A DNA stretch of 64,000 bases from Solicoccozyma terricola. Taxonomy: Eukaryota; Basidiomycota; Tremellomycetes; Filobasidiales; Piskurozymaceae. This document shows, piece after piece, positions 10,586 to 27,834 of this stretch. Below the pieces are notes generated by a model. The model made no database searches, was not told where the DNA came from, and was given only the letters and a program-made list of their open reading frames with translations. Position 1 is the stretch's first letter. Each line of letters starts with the position of its first letter. The translations under genes were made by a program, and so were the position numbers. Location of the stretch: the NCBI GenBank assembly GCA_001600875.1, contig BCLD01000019.1, positions 124,001 through 188,000 on the forward strand, in the 5' to 3' direction.

Positions 10586-12971
10586 TCATACCGAGCAACA
10601 GTTGGATTTTCCACCGAGAAACTTGCCGTCATTTTTGGACGAATCCGTGTGAGCCTTGTCGCCGTCGCCATCCGTAAGCTGGATGCTCTCGCGAGCTCGT
10701 CGCGCTTCTGCCATGGCAATGCGACGTTTGCGTAGAGCGAGCTGGTAAGTTATGGATTGGAATAGCTCGTTGACACCTGGTGAGTAGAGGCCGACGTTGG
10801 AGAAAGTCAAAAAGAATATACGCAATCCAATTGATGGTATCCCTACTCACCTCGATTCGCCTTGGCAGATAGCTCGCCTATCCGTACCTCCTGACCACCT
10901 ATTCGCAAACATCTACCCCAGATTTCCTCCTCTCCGCGAGTATCAGGGCTTTCCGGAGCTTCTTGATAACCACCCATCGAAGAATTCCTCGACAACACCT
11001 CTACCGACCTGCGGGTTTGAGATTTGATCGAAGGGTCCTCGAAATTAGTGTATGCTACGCTGGATTGACGAGATACAGCAGCGGATTTAGGAGTACCGTC
11101 TAGCCAGTTCCTTCCCATGAGTGACCAGTCCTCTGATCTCCGACGAGAGGTCTTGGTCCATGGATCGATAGGGATCTGAGGTGATTCGTCGATCTCAAGT
11201 CGTGGTGGAGATGCCAAAGACGAAAGCGTCTCCGTATCGAGCATAGACACTCGCTTGAGCGCATTCGTCGCTGACATACTATCCGCTCGTCTCGGTCGGG
11301 CCATCACCTCGGAATCAGTAGTGGACACGTTTTGAGAGGAAAGTAGAGTCGCAGCTTCTGAGAATTGCATCGATGTTGATCCAGGCATTAGCGACATGAA
11401 TCGGTATGGACGAGGTCGAGGCTCTTTAGCCACCGGTGCAACCGATGGGATGAGTAGCGTGTCCATAGTCCGAGAACGTGCAAGTGCAAGTGACGGCAAG
11501 TGTTCACTCTTCATACGAGTATTCAAAGTAGACGCTGGAGCCGACCGAGGTGGTCCCGCAGGGGTAGGCGTGGCCATCACTTCCACCTCTTGATTCTGCG
11601 AATCAGGTGATAACCACCGATAAACCTGTTCTCGAGCGTATCTCCGTTCAACCTTCCTTAATCCCTCCTTGGCAAGATCCGACTTTGATCCAATCACGTA
11701 GATGAGAGTGTCGAGACCTTGTAGCTCCTGTAACCACGCGCGGACCTCAATGAACGACTGCGGTGATGATATGTCGTATAAAATGAGAGCGGCGTGAGCT
11801 CCTCGGTAGTATAATTTAGTGAGTGAGCGATGTCTTTCTTTGACGACCCAGATCTGGAAGATGTGGCGTTAGCCTCAGCTAGGTTGTCAGACGAGACAGA
11901 GCCACAAACTCTTACCTGCATCTTCACATCCAATCCATCATCCGTTTCTGCTCTAGCTTTACAGGTATACAACTGCGTCCCACCGTTGAGTCCGCCGCCG
12001 CCGCCGCCGCCCTTCATTACGGACTTTGCGCCAGCGCTGTGTCCGATGGATGGAGATGACGAGGTATGAGTAAGATTAGAAGGGAAGAATGCGTGTTCAG
12101 TGTAACGGCGTGCTAGAGCTGTTTTCCCAGATGCTGTGTTTGTAAAAAGAATTCAGAACGGAATACTAAACAATTAATCAGCGACATCAGTTCCCCTCTT
12201 CAAAAACTCACTCTCATCACCAAGAATGACAATTCTAACCTCTAAAACACCGGTTCCATCACTCGCACCTCCATAAGCTGTCCTCCCCACCACCTGAATA
12301 CCTGATCTACTCGGAGCAGGTGTAGAAATAGCTATCCCAGCTTGAGCTTCTCTATCTCTAGATCGTACAATCTCAGCTTCTAGTATCCCTGCTGAACCGA
12401 AAGATCTACGTGCTGGTCTTCGTGGTGTTTCTCCATTTGTGAGTGTTGCTCGACGTGGGGAGTTGGAGATTTCGTCTCGCAGTGGTTGCATACGGGGACG
12501 TGGGAGGTCTGTGGGAGCCTGTGATTGAGGTCTGGTCCGAGATTGTTCTTGAAAGCGAGTTTCTACCGGTTCTAATCGTTGAGATGGTGGTGTATCGGAT
12601 GTTGGAAAGGAAATAGCAGAGGAGTTTGGAAGTGCGTACATTGATGAAGGACGAGATCTTACCACATCTGGTCGTGATCGAGCGGTAGGAGGAGTCATTG
12701 ACCTAGGACCTGGAACCGTCGGTGTCCTGACTCTCTCGTCCGCCGCTACATCAATCGGAATCGGCGAGGTAACTTCATTCAATGTAGTAGGGAAATGCAC
12801 CGCCCCTGTCGTCGAGGTCGAGGTCGAGGTCGAGGATTGACTCAACAACTTGAGAGACTTTACCGTCTTGAACGCTGTTCTTCGACGTGATGTTGTGGGA
12901 TGTGGTCTGACCGGAGGATGGGTAGTGGGTGGAGATGTGTATACAATGTTGGGTGGCATGATGGAGTGCAT
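10586..12971 (-). CDS. atypical Rab5-like small GTPase with a long N-terminal extension and a ~240-residue insertion
   Basis: The frame encodes a split Ras-superfamily fold. From the N-terminus: about 260 residues of Ser/Pro/Arg-rich disorder; strand LEVRIVILGDE; P-loop GDETSGKTALARRY (formed across an intron at about 12130-12190); a switch I-like SPSIGHSAG; IWVVKERHRSLTKLYYRGAH, where Rab5 has IWDTAGQER..; ALILYDIS; and G4 YVIGSKSDLAKEG. A Ser/Thr/Pro-rich insertion of about 240 residues then precedes the G5 motif ELSAKANRGVNELF. The protein ends in NCCSV, a double-cysteine prenylation-type tail, with stop TGA at 10586-10588. The DTAGQ motif is replaced by VVK, so normal GTP hydrolysis is unlikely. 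Start: the first in-frame ATG is at 12971. The frame stays open to about 13109 without an ATG, so an upstream exon is possible. Confidence 0.8.
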
Positions 12972-14013
12972 GAGTGGGTATGGCGGCGGTGGTGATGATG
13001 GTGGCGACTTGCAAAGTGAGGGAGGATCGATGTCGACTGGCCAAGACCGCGGACGGAACGAACGGCTCAAGGTGAAGCTTGTGATTTGTTGATCATTTTG
13101 CGAGGACAAGGGGTGGTGGCTCGATTTGATGGGATCGACGCTGACGCTGACGCGAGGTGTCTAGATCAGTCTGCACTGGGAAGGTAGGCTCGATGTTGAT
13201 CAGTCCCACGCTGCAACGAGGGTGGGTGTCTATCGATGGAGGATCAATTGCAATGGCCTTCTCTCCGGCGCGTGCTGTTTTGAGTTTATGGTTTTGACAA
13301 GGTGACCCCCCGGGAATGCAGTGTGGGGGGAGGGATGGTGAGGATGATGAGGATGGCGAGGACGGCGAGGACGACGAGGACGACAAGGACGATGAGGATG
13401 TAGGATGAGTTGATGACGGGTGCTGTGGATGTGGTGGATGCTGATGTTGACCCGCTTGTTTCCTTGAAACAGGTCGTTCAGCCGGTCGTTGGTGTTGATT
13501 TCTCACGTGACAAATGATTCCCCCTACGAGTACGAGCTATCAAACAGACATCCACCGACCACACTCCTCAGTCCTCTTCTCCTGCCCATTGTGGGTCAGG
13601 CGACATGCTGTTGCTGAGCCCCTCCCCCCTCCCGTCCTCCCATTCTCCCATCCCTCTTTCGTTATCATCCTACAAACCCTCCTTTGTCGCCTTATCAGGG
13701 TTCCCATTACAAAACACCAAGTTCATTCTCAGATTGTATATATTTCCTCCCCTCCTACCCTCTGCAGTTTGGGTCTATGTGGGTGTAACACTTCAACGTC
13801 GGAGTCACACAATCCTTATTATCCCTCATCATCTCCTTTGTTCAATTTGAAGCTAAAGCAGGGTTGAACTTGCAATGCTCGGTACCGCGGCAGCAGAGAG
13901 GTATATATATACCTGAAAAACTAAAGGCAATCTTTGAACTCTCATCACCAACATCCGACCAACATACACATCTAACATCCAACGTCACAAAAGTCCGAAA
14001 TAACACCTTCGCG
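12972..14013. other. divergent spacer, 1.0 kb, with GAGGAC-type repeat
   Basis: Separates the Rab-like gene (-) and the repeat protein gene (+). About 13330-13410 is an imperfect GAGGAN/GACGAN tract, reading as a Ser run on the minus strand; it may belong to a leader or an upstream exon of the Rab-like gene. TCTCACGTGACA (E-box-like) lies at about 13501-13512. Confidence 0.5.
13900..13913 (+). promoter_or_regulatory. palindromic TATA box of the repeat protein gene
   Basis: GGTATATATATACC, a perfect 14-bp palindrome, about 100 bp upstream of the ATG at 14014. It is one of the few clear TATA elements in the window; most housekeeping genes here lack one. Confidence 0.65.
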
Positions 14014-15937
14014 ATGGATGACAACTACTCAGAGAACACGCAAGTCAAAGACGAAGACGACTACTCGATTCTGGACCCAGGCCCAATCGACGGCCTTCCC
14101 AACACATCCTTCTCCGACATACCACAGTATGCACAAGACCATTACAGCAACTGGACTTCGGGCCCACGCCAAATCCACGGCCTTCCCAACACATTCCTCC
14201 CCGACATACCGCAGTATGCACAAGAACAATACGGCAACTGGTTTGAGCACCCAAACCGAACCGACGGCCTTCCCAACCTATCCATCCCCGATCCTTGGTC
14301 AGGAGCCTCAGCCTCAGCCGCCCACCAAGCCAGCGCAGAGTGTGTATTCCCTATCGATGCTTCTTACTCTGTCTTCCATGTCATTGATAAATAGATGTGT
14401 GCCCTTGGAATCCTTCCAGTTTCCAAGCCATTGAAAGTGCATTGTAAGTGGTATGTACTACAATATTATCATTGCCGTGACTAAGCAGGTAGCGGAGAAC
14501 AGGCAGCCCTACAGTCATCATGACTCGAGCCAGTTACCTAGTTACCAGCAGCACCCGGGACAGAACCCTACCTACTCTCAGCAAAGCAATGCCTCTGGAC
14601 CTGGCAGGTAAGTATCACTGTTTACTACTCAATCTTTCTTCTGTTTTCGTGATTGAATCAATCTTCTCCCTCAGTGTCAGGACGGCGTTTGGCCCGAACC
14701 TCGGGACTTTCAACCAATCTGTAGAGGCAGGTCAAGTTCCATCTGCATATGGATATCAAAGGTATTGGAACCCATCTGTGAGTATGATGAATCATCAAAG
14801 CATGGCAAGCATGATGGAGAAGAGAAAGCAAAGGAAATCTGCGGAGCCTTTCTGGGTGACTAACAATGTGCTCTTGAGGCAGCTCATGGTTTACAGTGAT
14901 AGAGGTTCCAGAGGAGGTTACAGTGGAGGTTTCGATCCAACGTTAGTGTGCTCACTTGCGTGAAAATCCTGTATGGTCCTTTACCATTTGCTCCCTCTAC
15001 CTGCGGATGAAACTTCAAGGTTGCCTGATGAGAACAGGTATGTAATACACCCCATAATATTATATCGTGACTAACTTAGCTTCAGGAGCCAGTGCGGCTT
15101 ATGGAGGTTCCAACCAGGCGGAGCAAACACCCTTTTATGCAAGTCAATATGGCTACAGGTATGTGCATCAATCACCACTCAGTATTCCCCCGGCTTGATG
15201 TAAAGAGCCAGTATTTCTAATCTAAATACCTTTCAATTTTGCTAGCCTCGCCGCCCCCACAGGAATGAATCCAAGCTTCAACACAGACACCGGCGCATCT
15301 CAAACCGACGGGTATGTGATATATTGAGCATTATCATTACGACGATGGCTCACCAACAACCTATTCCCCAGCGAGCCGACAAATCAGGATGTCGCAGTGC
15401 CAACTTCGAGACCTACCCTTACCCCGGAACTCAAAAAGAAGGTATGGCAGAATGTGATGTATGTACACCATTTGTTTGACTGCTGAAAGATTGCTTTACA
15501 GCTAGTTAGAGTCTTAAATAATCTAGAGTCATATCTCTCAGGATATTTTGCGCGAAATCCAGATTACAAGTATGACAAACTTAGGATGGTAGGTCAATAG
15601 AACATACAGCGTGCACTTGCATTTAATCACGGAGCCTTTGCAGGTCTTGGTCTATTTTGTAAAAAACCTCGAACCGTTTTTCACAGCAGTAGATGGAATC
15701 AAGAAGCCCCCAATCACCGATGCTCAATTGGCTCAGATCTTCAAAGATGATTTATTACCTGGCCTTCCCAGGCGAATCCCTGGAGTTTACTCTGCAATCG
15801 TACGTCTCGTACCTCTCCCATTGACTCTGACGCGGCCGCAGATGGAATTGTTGGAAAGATTGAATAATATTATAAAGCTTTCATTGGTGGAAAGCAAGGA
15901 CCAGATTATACCTTGCGAGGATTGTTTTATCCAATGA
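14014..15937 (+). CDS. lineage-specific protein with N-terminal tandem repeats and Gln/Gly-rich middle
   Basis: ATG 14014 opens an acidic N-terminus followed by three imperfect 28-residue repeats built on GLPNTSF(S/L)PDIPQYAQ and GNW (second copy GLPNTFLPDIPQYAQEQYGNW, third degenerate GLPNLSIPDP). Further exons, separated by about nine short introns, encode a His/Gln/Ser-rich stretch (SYQQHPGQNPTYSQQS) and a Gly/Tyr-rich region. A folded-looking C-terminal domain follows, with ESYLSGYFARNPDYKYDKL, VLVYFVKNLEPFF, AQLAQIFKDDLLPGLPRRIP and a TGA at 15935-15937. An optional 43-nt intron at about 15800 would remove a few residues. No family is recognised. The composition suggests an intrinsically disordered regulatory protein with one helical C-terminal domain. 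Splice sites in the middle are uncertain. Confidence 0.6.
14078..14300 (+). repeat. coding tandem repeat, 84-bp unit, three copies
   Basis: Units begin with GGCCCAATCGACGGCCTTCC near 14081, GGCCCACGCCAAATCC near 14161 and CACCCAAACCGAACCG near 14246. The first two are highly similar and the third decays after about 50 bp. The 84-bp period equals 28 codons, so the frame is kept. Confidence 0.85.
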
Positions 15938-16530
15938 GAGATTGTTTTCTCGGTAAGCATCTATATCCCCCTTTTCTCTCGGGTCACATCAACCCAATAA
16001 CCGCCTGCTTGCTAACTTGTGGCTTACTGACTGCTTCCAGGGCCCTTGCTTCAACCCTTCTTCTGCTATTGTGAGGTGTCCCACGACGTAGACACTATAG
16101 AATAGATTCAGTACGAGAACTAGTCTGTTGTTTGTGCGGCGTGAGAGGACGTATGTTTAATAAACATGAATTGAATCAGGAACGCGCAGTGGCGAATGTG
16201 ACCATCAACTACGCGCCGCGGAACCCGATCTCGGCACGCTCCGACTGGGGAATTTGTTGCCATTTCGGCATGAGCCATGTTTTTATATTCGGATCGGGTC
16301 GAGCGAGAGAGATCGATAGGACATGAGCGACGACGGAGTGGAGGGGGGAGTGAGGATCATAGGTGCTCGGAGTTTGTGGGTGGATCTCATCGTCAGGTGC
16401 AGACAAAGGAGGTGGGTAGGAAGCAGGGAGGACTAGGACGCAGAGCAAGCGACGTTGCGATAGGACCCAATCCAATCCAATCCAACAAAAACTCGCCATC
16501 CCGTAGGAACCCCACCACCACCCCTCCGGC
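15938..16530. other. intergenic region, 590 bp, no supported gene
   Basis: Terminator side of the repeat protein and promoter of the ABC transporter. A CCAATCCAATCCAATCC run at about 16468-16485 gives three overlapping CCAAT-type boxes 45-60 bp upstream of the ATG. Confidence 0.5.
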
Positions 16531-23537
<7,007 letters not shown>

Positions 23538-23684
23538 AGGTGAAGAACTCTTGTATCTATTAGGTCATGGAGGATTATAATAGATAAATGATCAACGAAA
23601 GCGCTTGTCCTTGTTTCTTCGCAAGGATGCGGTAATCTGCTCCTGACTTAGTCACCGTTCTTGAATCGTATGTGCCACCTCGGT

Positions 23685-24764
23685 TCATATGGGATTCGAG
23701 AATTCTGGTAGGATCGTCACCTGCTGCCACGGCCTTGTCCTAAGCTGGCTCTTGTTAGTGATTCGAACGAATCTGACATCCCGTTTGCCAGGCCGCGGCG
23801 GGGTAACATATCTCTTTTCTTGCAAGTTTGGCGGATACGGTATTGTTCTGGTTGAATTGTCGGTCGAGAAAGTCAGTTGATCCAGTGCCTCGCTTAGCTG
23901 AATGTTCGTGAGACAGCGATTCTTGTGCAAGTTGAACCCAGCTTCGCAACTTGCTGTGTGGCGTGACGACGAAGCGCAGATCAGCAGCGTCCTCCATTCT
24001 GAACCACTCGACTCACAGACAATACATTGACGAGCGTTACAGGTAACGGAACCCAGTGGCACTCCAGCCAGGGAACCGCAATCCGTTCCTCCTTGCCCAG
24101 GGCACCCACCACAAGCCTCTAACTCATCATTGAAATCGACACTGTGTTCAAAAGGTCGTTGGATGAGTTGTAGTGGCATGAGCAAGACGTGAATCAGCTC
24201 TCACCACTCCCAATGCTTTCCATCCACACCTCCAGGAAACTGGCAAGCTCCTTGGCCTTCGGGGCATTCATATTCTCCACGGATACCTCTCCCAAACTTT
24301 CTCTTCTTGAGGGCGTCTCGTCTTCGTCGGTAGCCTCCACTGTTGTAAGGCATGAAGGATGAGATGGCTGCAGAACAAGTGCCATCCGGTTCAAGGAATT
24401 GAACTCCTTTACACAATCCACATTGATCGGAAACCTGTTCATGCAGTAACGGAACGTTTGTGTCAGGTATTACCCAAGTCTCGGTCTTTCTGCTTACCTG
24501 GTCGTAGTACACGACGAATTCCGCCCCAAGGTCCGTTGCTCCTGCATTGTCGCACAACTCGAAGAATCCGTTCACAGGGTCTCCAGCTGCTCCCACTCCA
24601 CAGAAGTAATAGGAGTCACTATTGGGCCCACTGGTTAAACTGGAGAAGCAGGCGGTGCCTAGAGGACACCCGCCATCGCAGGTTGAGGAAAGGCTCGTCT
24701 GGCACTTGAAGTACATGGCTGTGTCGGAGGAAAATGCGTCGAAGATACCGGGACTCGTTAGCAT
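23685..24764 (-). CDS. CPL1-like cysteine-rich protein (secreted type), apparently lacking its signal peptide
   Basis: Three introns join four exons. The N-terminal part is Cys-rich (FKCQTSLSSTCDGGCP, SYYFCGVG, CDNAGATDLGAEF). After an intron with exact phase comes CGLCKGVQFLEPDGTC and a basic linker (RRRRDALKKRKFGR) with dibasic processing-like sites. The CPL1-like domain follows: YECPEGQGACQFPGG, WECVDFNDELEACGGC, GGTDCGSLAGVPLGSVTC, CIVSSCEAGFNLHKNRC. In Cryptococcus, CPL1 is a small secreted Cys-rich protein linked to the capsule and host response; basidiomycetes carry several homologues, so orthology is not claimed. The first ATG (24764) gives no signal sequence, which is unusual for this family. 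The start overlaps the sedolisin gene on the other strand. A spliced upstream signal exon (acceptor near 24780) is possible. Confidence 0.75.
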
Positions 24765-27624
24765 TTCGGCAGCCCCTACACTTCATCCTGCTCTCCATGG
24801 CCGACTTGTGCACCATTCCACGACGCACGAGTCTCAACTCCGTGCTCTTCAACGTCACTCCACCCCACCTTCCGGCGAGCAGATCCATCTAGCTATACAT
24901 CTCCGAGCTCATGATCAGCGAAAGGTGGATAGGGTATTGGATGATATCCACAACCCTAATCATCCCTCTTTCCGCAAGTTCTTAACAGCTGACGAGGCGC
25001 ATGCGCTTGTGGCGTGAGTGGGCTTAGAATAGAGTGGCATTTCCTTGCTCACATATCTGTTGCACATAGTCCACATTCTGATACGGTCGAAGCAATTCTT
25101 CACTATCTTTTACTGAATGGCATTTCTCCCGACAAGGTGGATCGAACTCCCTGCAACAGGACCATCACCTTTACCACTACAATTGAGACCGCTAATGAAC
25201 TATGTATGTTTCTTTGGTTTCTCTTTCTCGGTATGGACCAGCACGCACTAACACTGTCATCTTAGTTGCCGCCGATTTTGCCTACCACACGCATGATGGC
25301 AGCTCAAGACACATGCATTCAAGATCACCCAAGCTTGGTACAATCAACTACAGTCTCCCTAGCAAGCTCCGGAAGAGAGTGGCGTTTATTTCCCCAGGTT
25401 CGAACTTTGGTGAGTTGCTCTGTGCCGAGTGCTAGCTTGGCGGTTTACATATGCATGTTTTGTCGGCTGTAATAGGGGAGATGCGCCGACACAAACGCAG
25501 TCAGCTGGAACCTGTACCAGAAGAAGTCATGGAGCAGGAAAGCAAACGTGCCATCGATGCCGAACTAGAGCGAAGAGCATCCTCATCGGTTAATTCATCT
25601 AGCGCGAAACCTATCGCCGTTCAAGGAAGCCCGTACGGCGCTGCTTTCACAAGTTCTCTTATTTCCTGCTCTGCAGCTGTGAGTATGATGTGTGATCTGT
25701 TGAAGTGTGACGGAGCTCGGCTGACCAACCTGCACCATAATCATCAGATATTCAACACCTGCTTGAGAGCTATGTATCATCTCCCAGCAAAATCCCCTGC
25801 CACTACGGTAACAATAGGCACTATGAAGTGAGTGGGAGGGGCTCACACTCACTTAGTAGACTTCCAGCTGAAGACAATACCTGAGTGTAGCTATCATCCA
25901 TACCTGGTACGAGAAATCTAACGGCGCATCTTGCCGGTGCTGATGATCCATTCTTCCGAAGACCAACAACTCGGACCTCTGTGCTGGTTTTACATCGCAG
26001 CCAGGCGTGAGCATACCTTCCTCATATCTTCCCACATTGGTTGATATTCCTTTGACAGGATGTGAGCAGCTTCGTCGAGGAAAATTGCTTGTAGTGGAGC
26101 CTAACGGAAACCCTTTGGGCAGATCCTCCTAATACGCCAGACACAGACCCCTCAGAGCCGGATCTGGATTTACAGATCGTCGTGCCTCTCGTCTATCCCA
26201 TGAAGGTTTATAATTTCTATGGTAAGTTTTTCATTGCCATCCTTCTGACTAATTACTGATCCGTATCTCTAGGACCATCACTGGGATTCACCCCCTTTTT
26301 CGCAGCGTGAGTGATTGACCATGTGATTCCTAGATACTGTGAACTGTAGCGGGCCTTTTCTCAACATCCAGGATGCAAGCGTTGGGACAAAATGGAATTC
26401 CTCGTCCCGATGTTCTCTCTCTCAGCTACGGCGCTCAAGAATTTCCAGGGGACGCCGACTATTGCGCCATGAGTAGGTGGTCTGTCTCTGCTTTCAGTTT
26501 TCTGCTTTTAACGTCTTGCTGATGACATACCGATTCTTCAGCGGACGCTGTTGCTGCTCAGGTAAGAAAGAGTCAAAGATGCCACATGGAGACCAATTGA
26601 CATAGGTTCCTGGCGGTCACACAGGGGACAACTTTGGTGGCGGCTGCTGGTGATAGTGGAGGGCAAGACATTGAAGTTGTTGGTAACAATTTCGTTCACT
26701 CTAAAGCAGGCACTGACCTTTTCGCTCAAATACAGCCCGCGATCTGTCCACACTGGGTTTCTGTAAGTAGATTGAAACCTCGCCACAGTACGAGACTTCA
26801 TTGACCCGTTAGAGGATTTTATAGGTTGGAGCTACCAATCTAGCACCAGGTGAGAATGATCCGCTTGATGTTATCATACTCGCTTTCTAACAAGACGTTC
26901 TTAATCTTTCAGGAGCTACCGTTACCTCCTTATCGACCGCTGAGGATTTCACACGTAAGTGCGTGAGAATTCAGAAGCGACTTAATGCTGACAATAAGAT
27001 TCACAGAGGGTTGGAGCTATCTGAGTTCGGGGGGTTTCTCATCAGTGCGTTTGTGTTGACCTGCCGGAGATCTAGCCACCTCTGATGCCCCTAATTCGGT
27101 CACTGTCACGTATAACAGTATACTCCAGTTCAATCATTCCAAATTGCAGCACTTGCTGCGTACAAAACCAGATATGTAAATCCAAAATATTCAGCACAAC
27201 AGCAAGGCTGGGCTGCAACTCCTGACATCGCCGCTCAGGTGGGTTATTGGAACTGGAATTTGTCATGTGTATTGATGTGAAGTTGTGTATCCAATTGCAG
27301 GGGAAAAACATCGTGATCTACATAACACCGCAAGGGGGAACTCAACAGAGCTATCACTTCGGAGGATCATCCGCCTCATCTGCTGTCGCGGCGTCCGTGT
27401 TCGCTCTAGTGAACGCCCAGCTTGCCGCTAATAACAAAGGTCTGATCGGCAACCCCCGGAACGCCTTTTATACTGCTTCGCCGTCGATGTTCCGGGATGT
27501 TGTCTCGGGAAATAATGACTTGGCTGGTACAGGTGCTTGGCCTGCGGCTCCAGGTTGGGATCCAGCAACTGGGCTGGGAACACCGCTGTACGATAGGATT
27601 CTGAGCTACTATATGAATCATTAG
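24715..27624 (+). CDS. sedolisin family serine protease (tripeptidyl-peptidase-like, S53)
   Basis: The pro-domain begins around 24770 (HGRLVHHSTTHESQLRALQ, then DIHNPNHPSFRKFLTADEAH) and continues over several short introns (GTINYSLPSKLRKRVAFISP). The catalytic part has TCLRAMYHLP at about 25760, the Glu/Asp region EPDLDLQ (about 26155-26180), DVLSLSYGAQEFPGD, AAAGDSGGQ with the oxyanion Asp (about 26640), and the nucleophile region HFGGSSASSAVAA (27355-27395), where most sedolisins have GTSAS-x-P. It ends GWDPATGLGTPLYDRILSYYMNH, TAG at 27622-27624. Sedolisins are acid-active secreted or vacuolar proteases. ATG 24715 is the first in frame but provides no signal peptide. The exon path between 25850 and 26140 is unclear. 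Family call strong, gene model moderate. Confidence 0.8.
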
Positions 27625-27834
27625 ATACGGACTTTGGTTTGATCGGGATATAATCTGTAAATGTAAATACGAATATGTAGATATAGCGGGCACTGAGGGA
27701 TGGTAGAACGGGCTGTTCCAGGAACAAGTGCTGAGTGGCTGATGCGGCACCGCGGATGATCGTCAATCGTCGATGCAGCTCGATCGTGAACAGCATACAC
27801 TCAACTTCACAGCACACTCCTCAGAATCCACGGC

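Noticed and set aside
12174..13109. Start of the Rab-like protein at 13109
   Set aside because: That codon is TTG, not ATG; the first in-frame ATG is 12971 unless an upstream exon exists.
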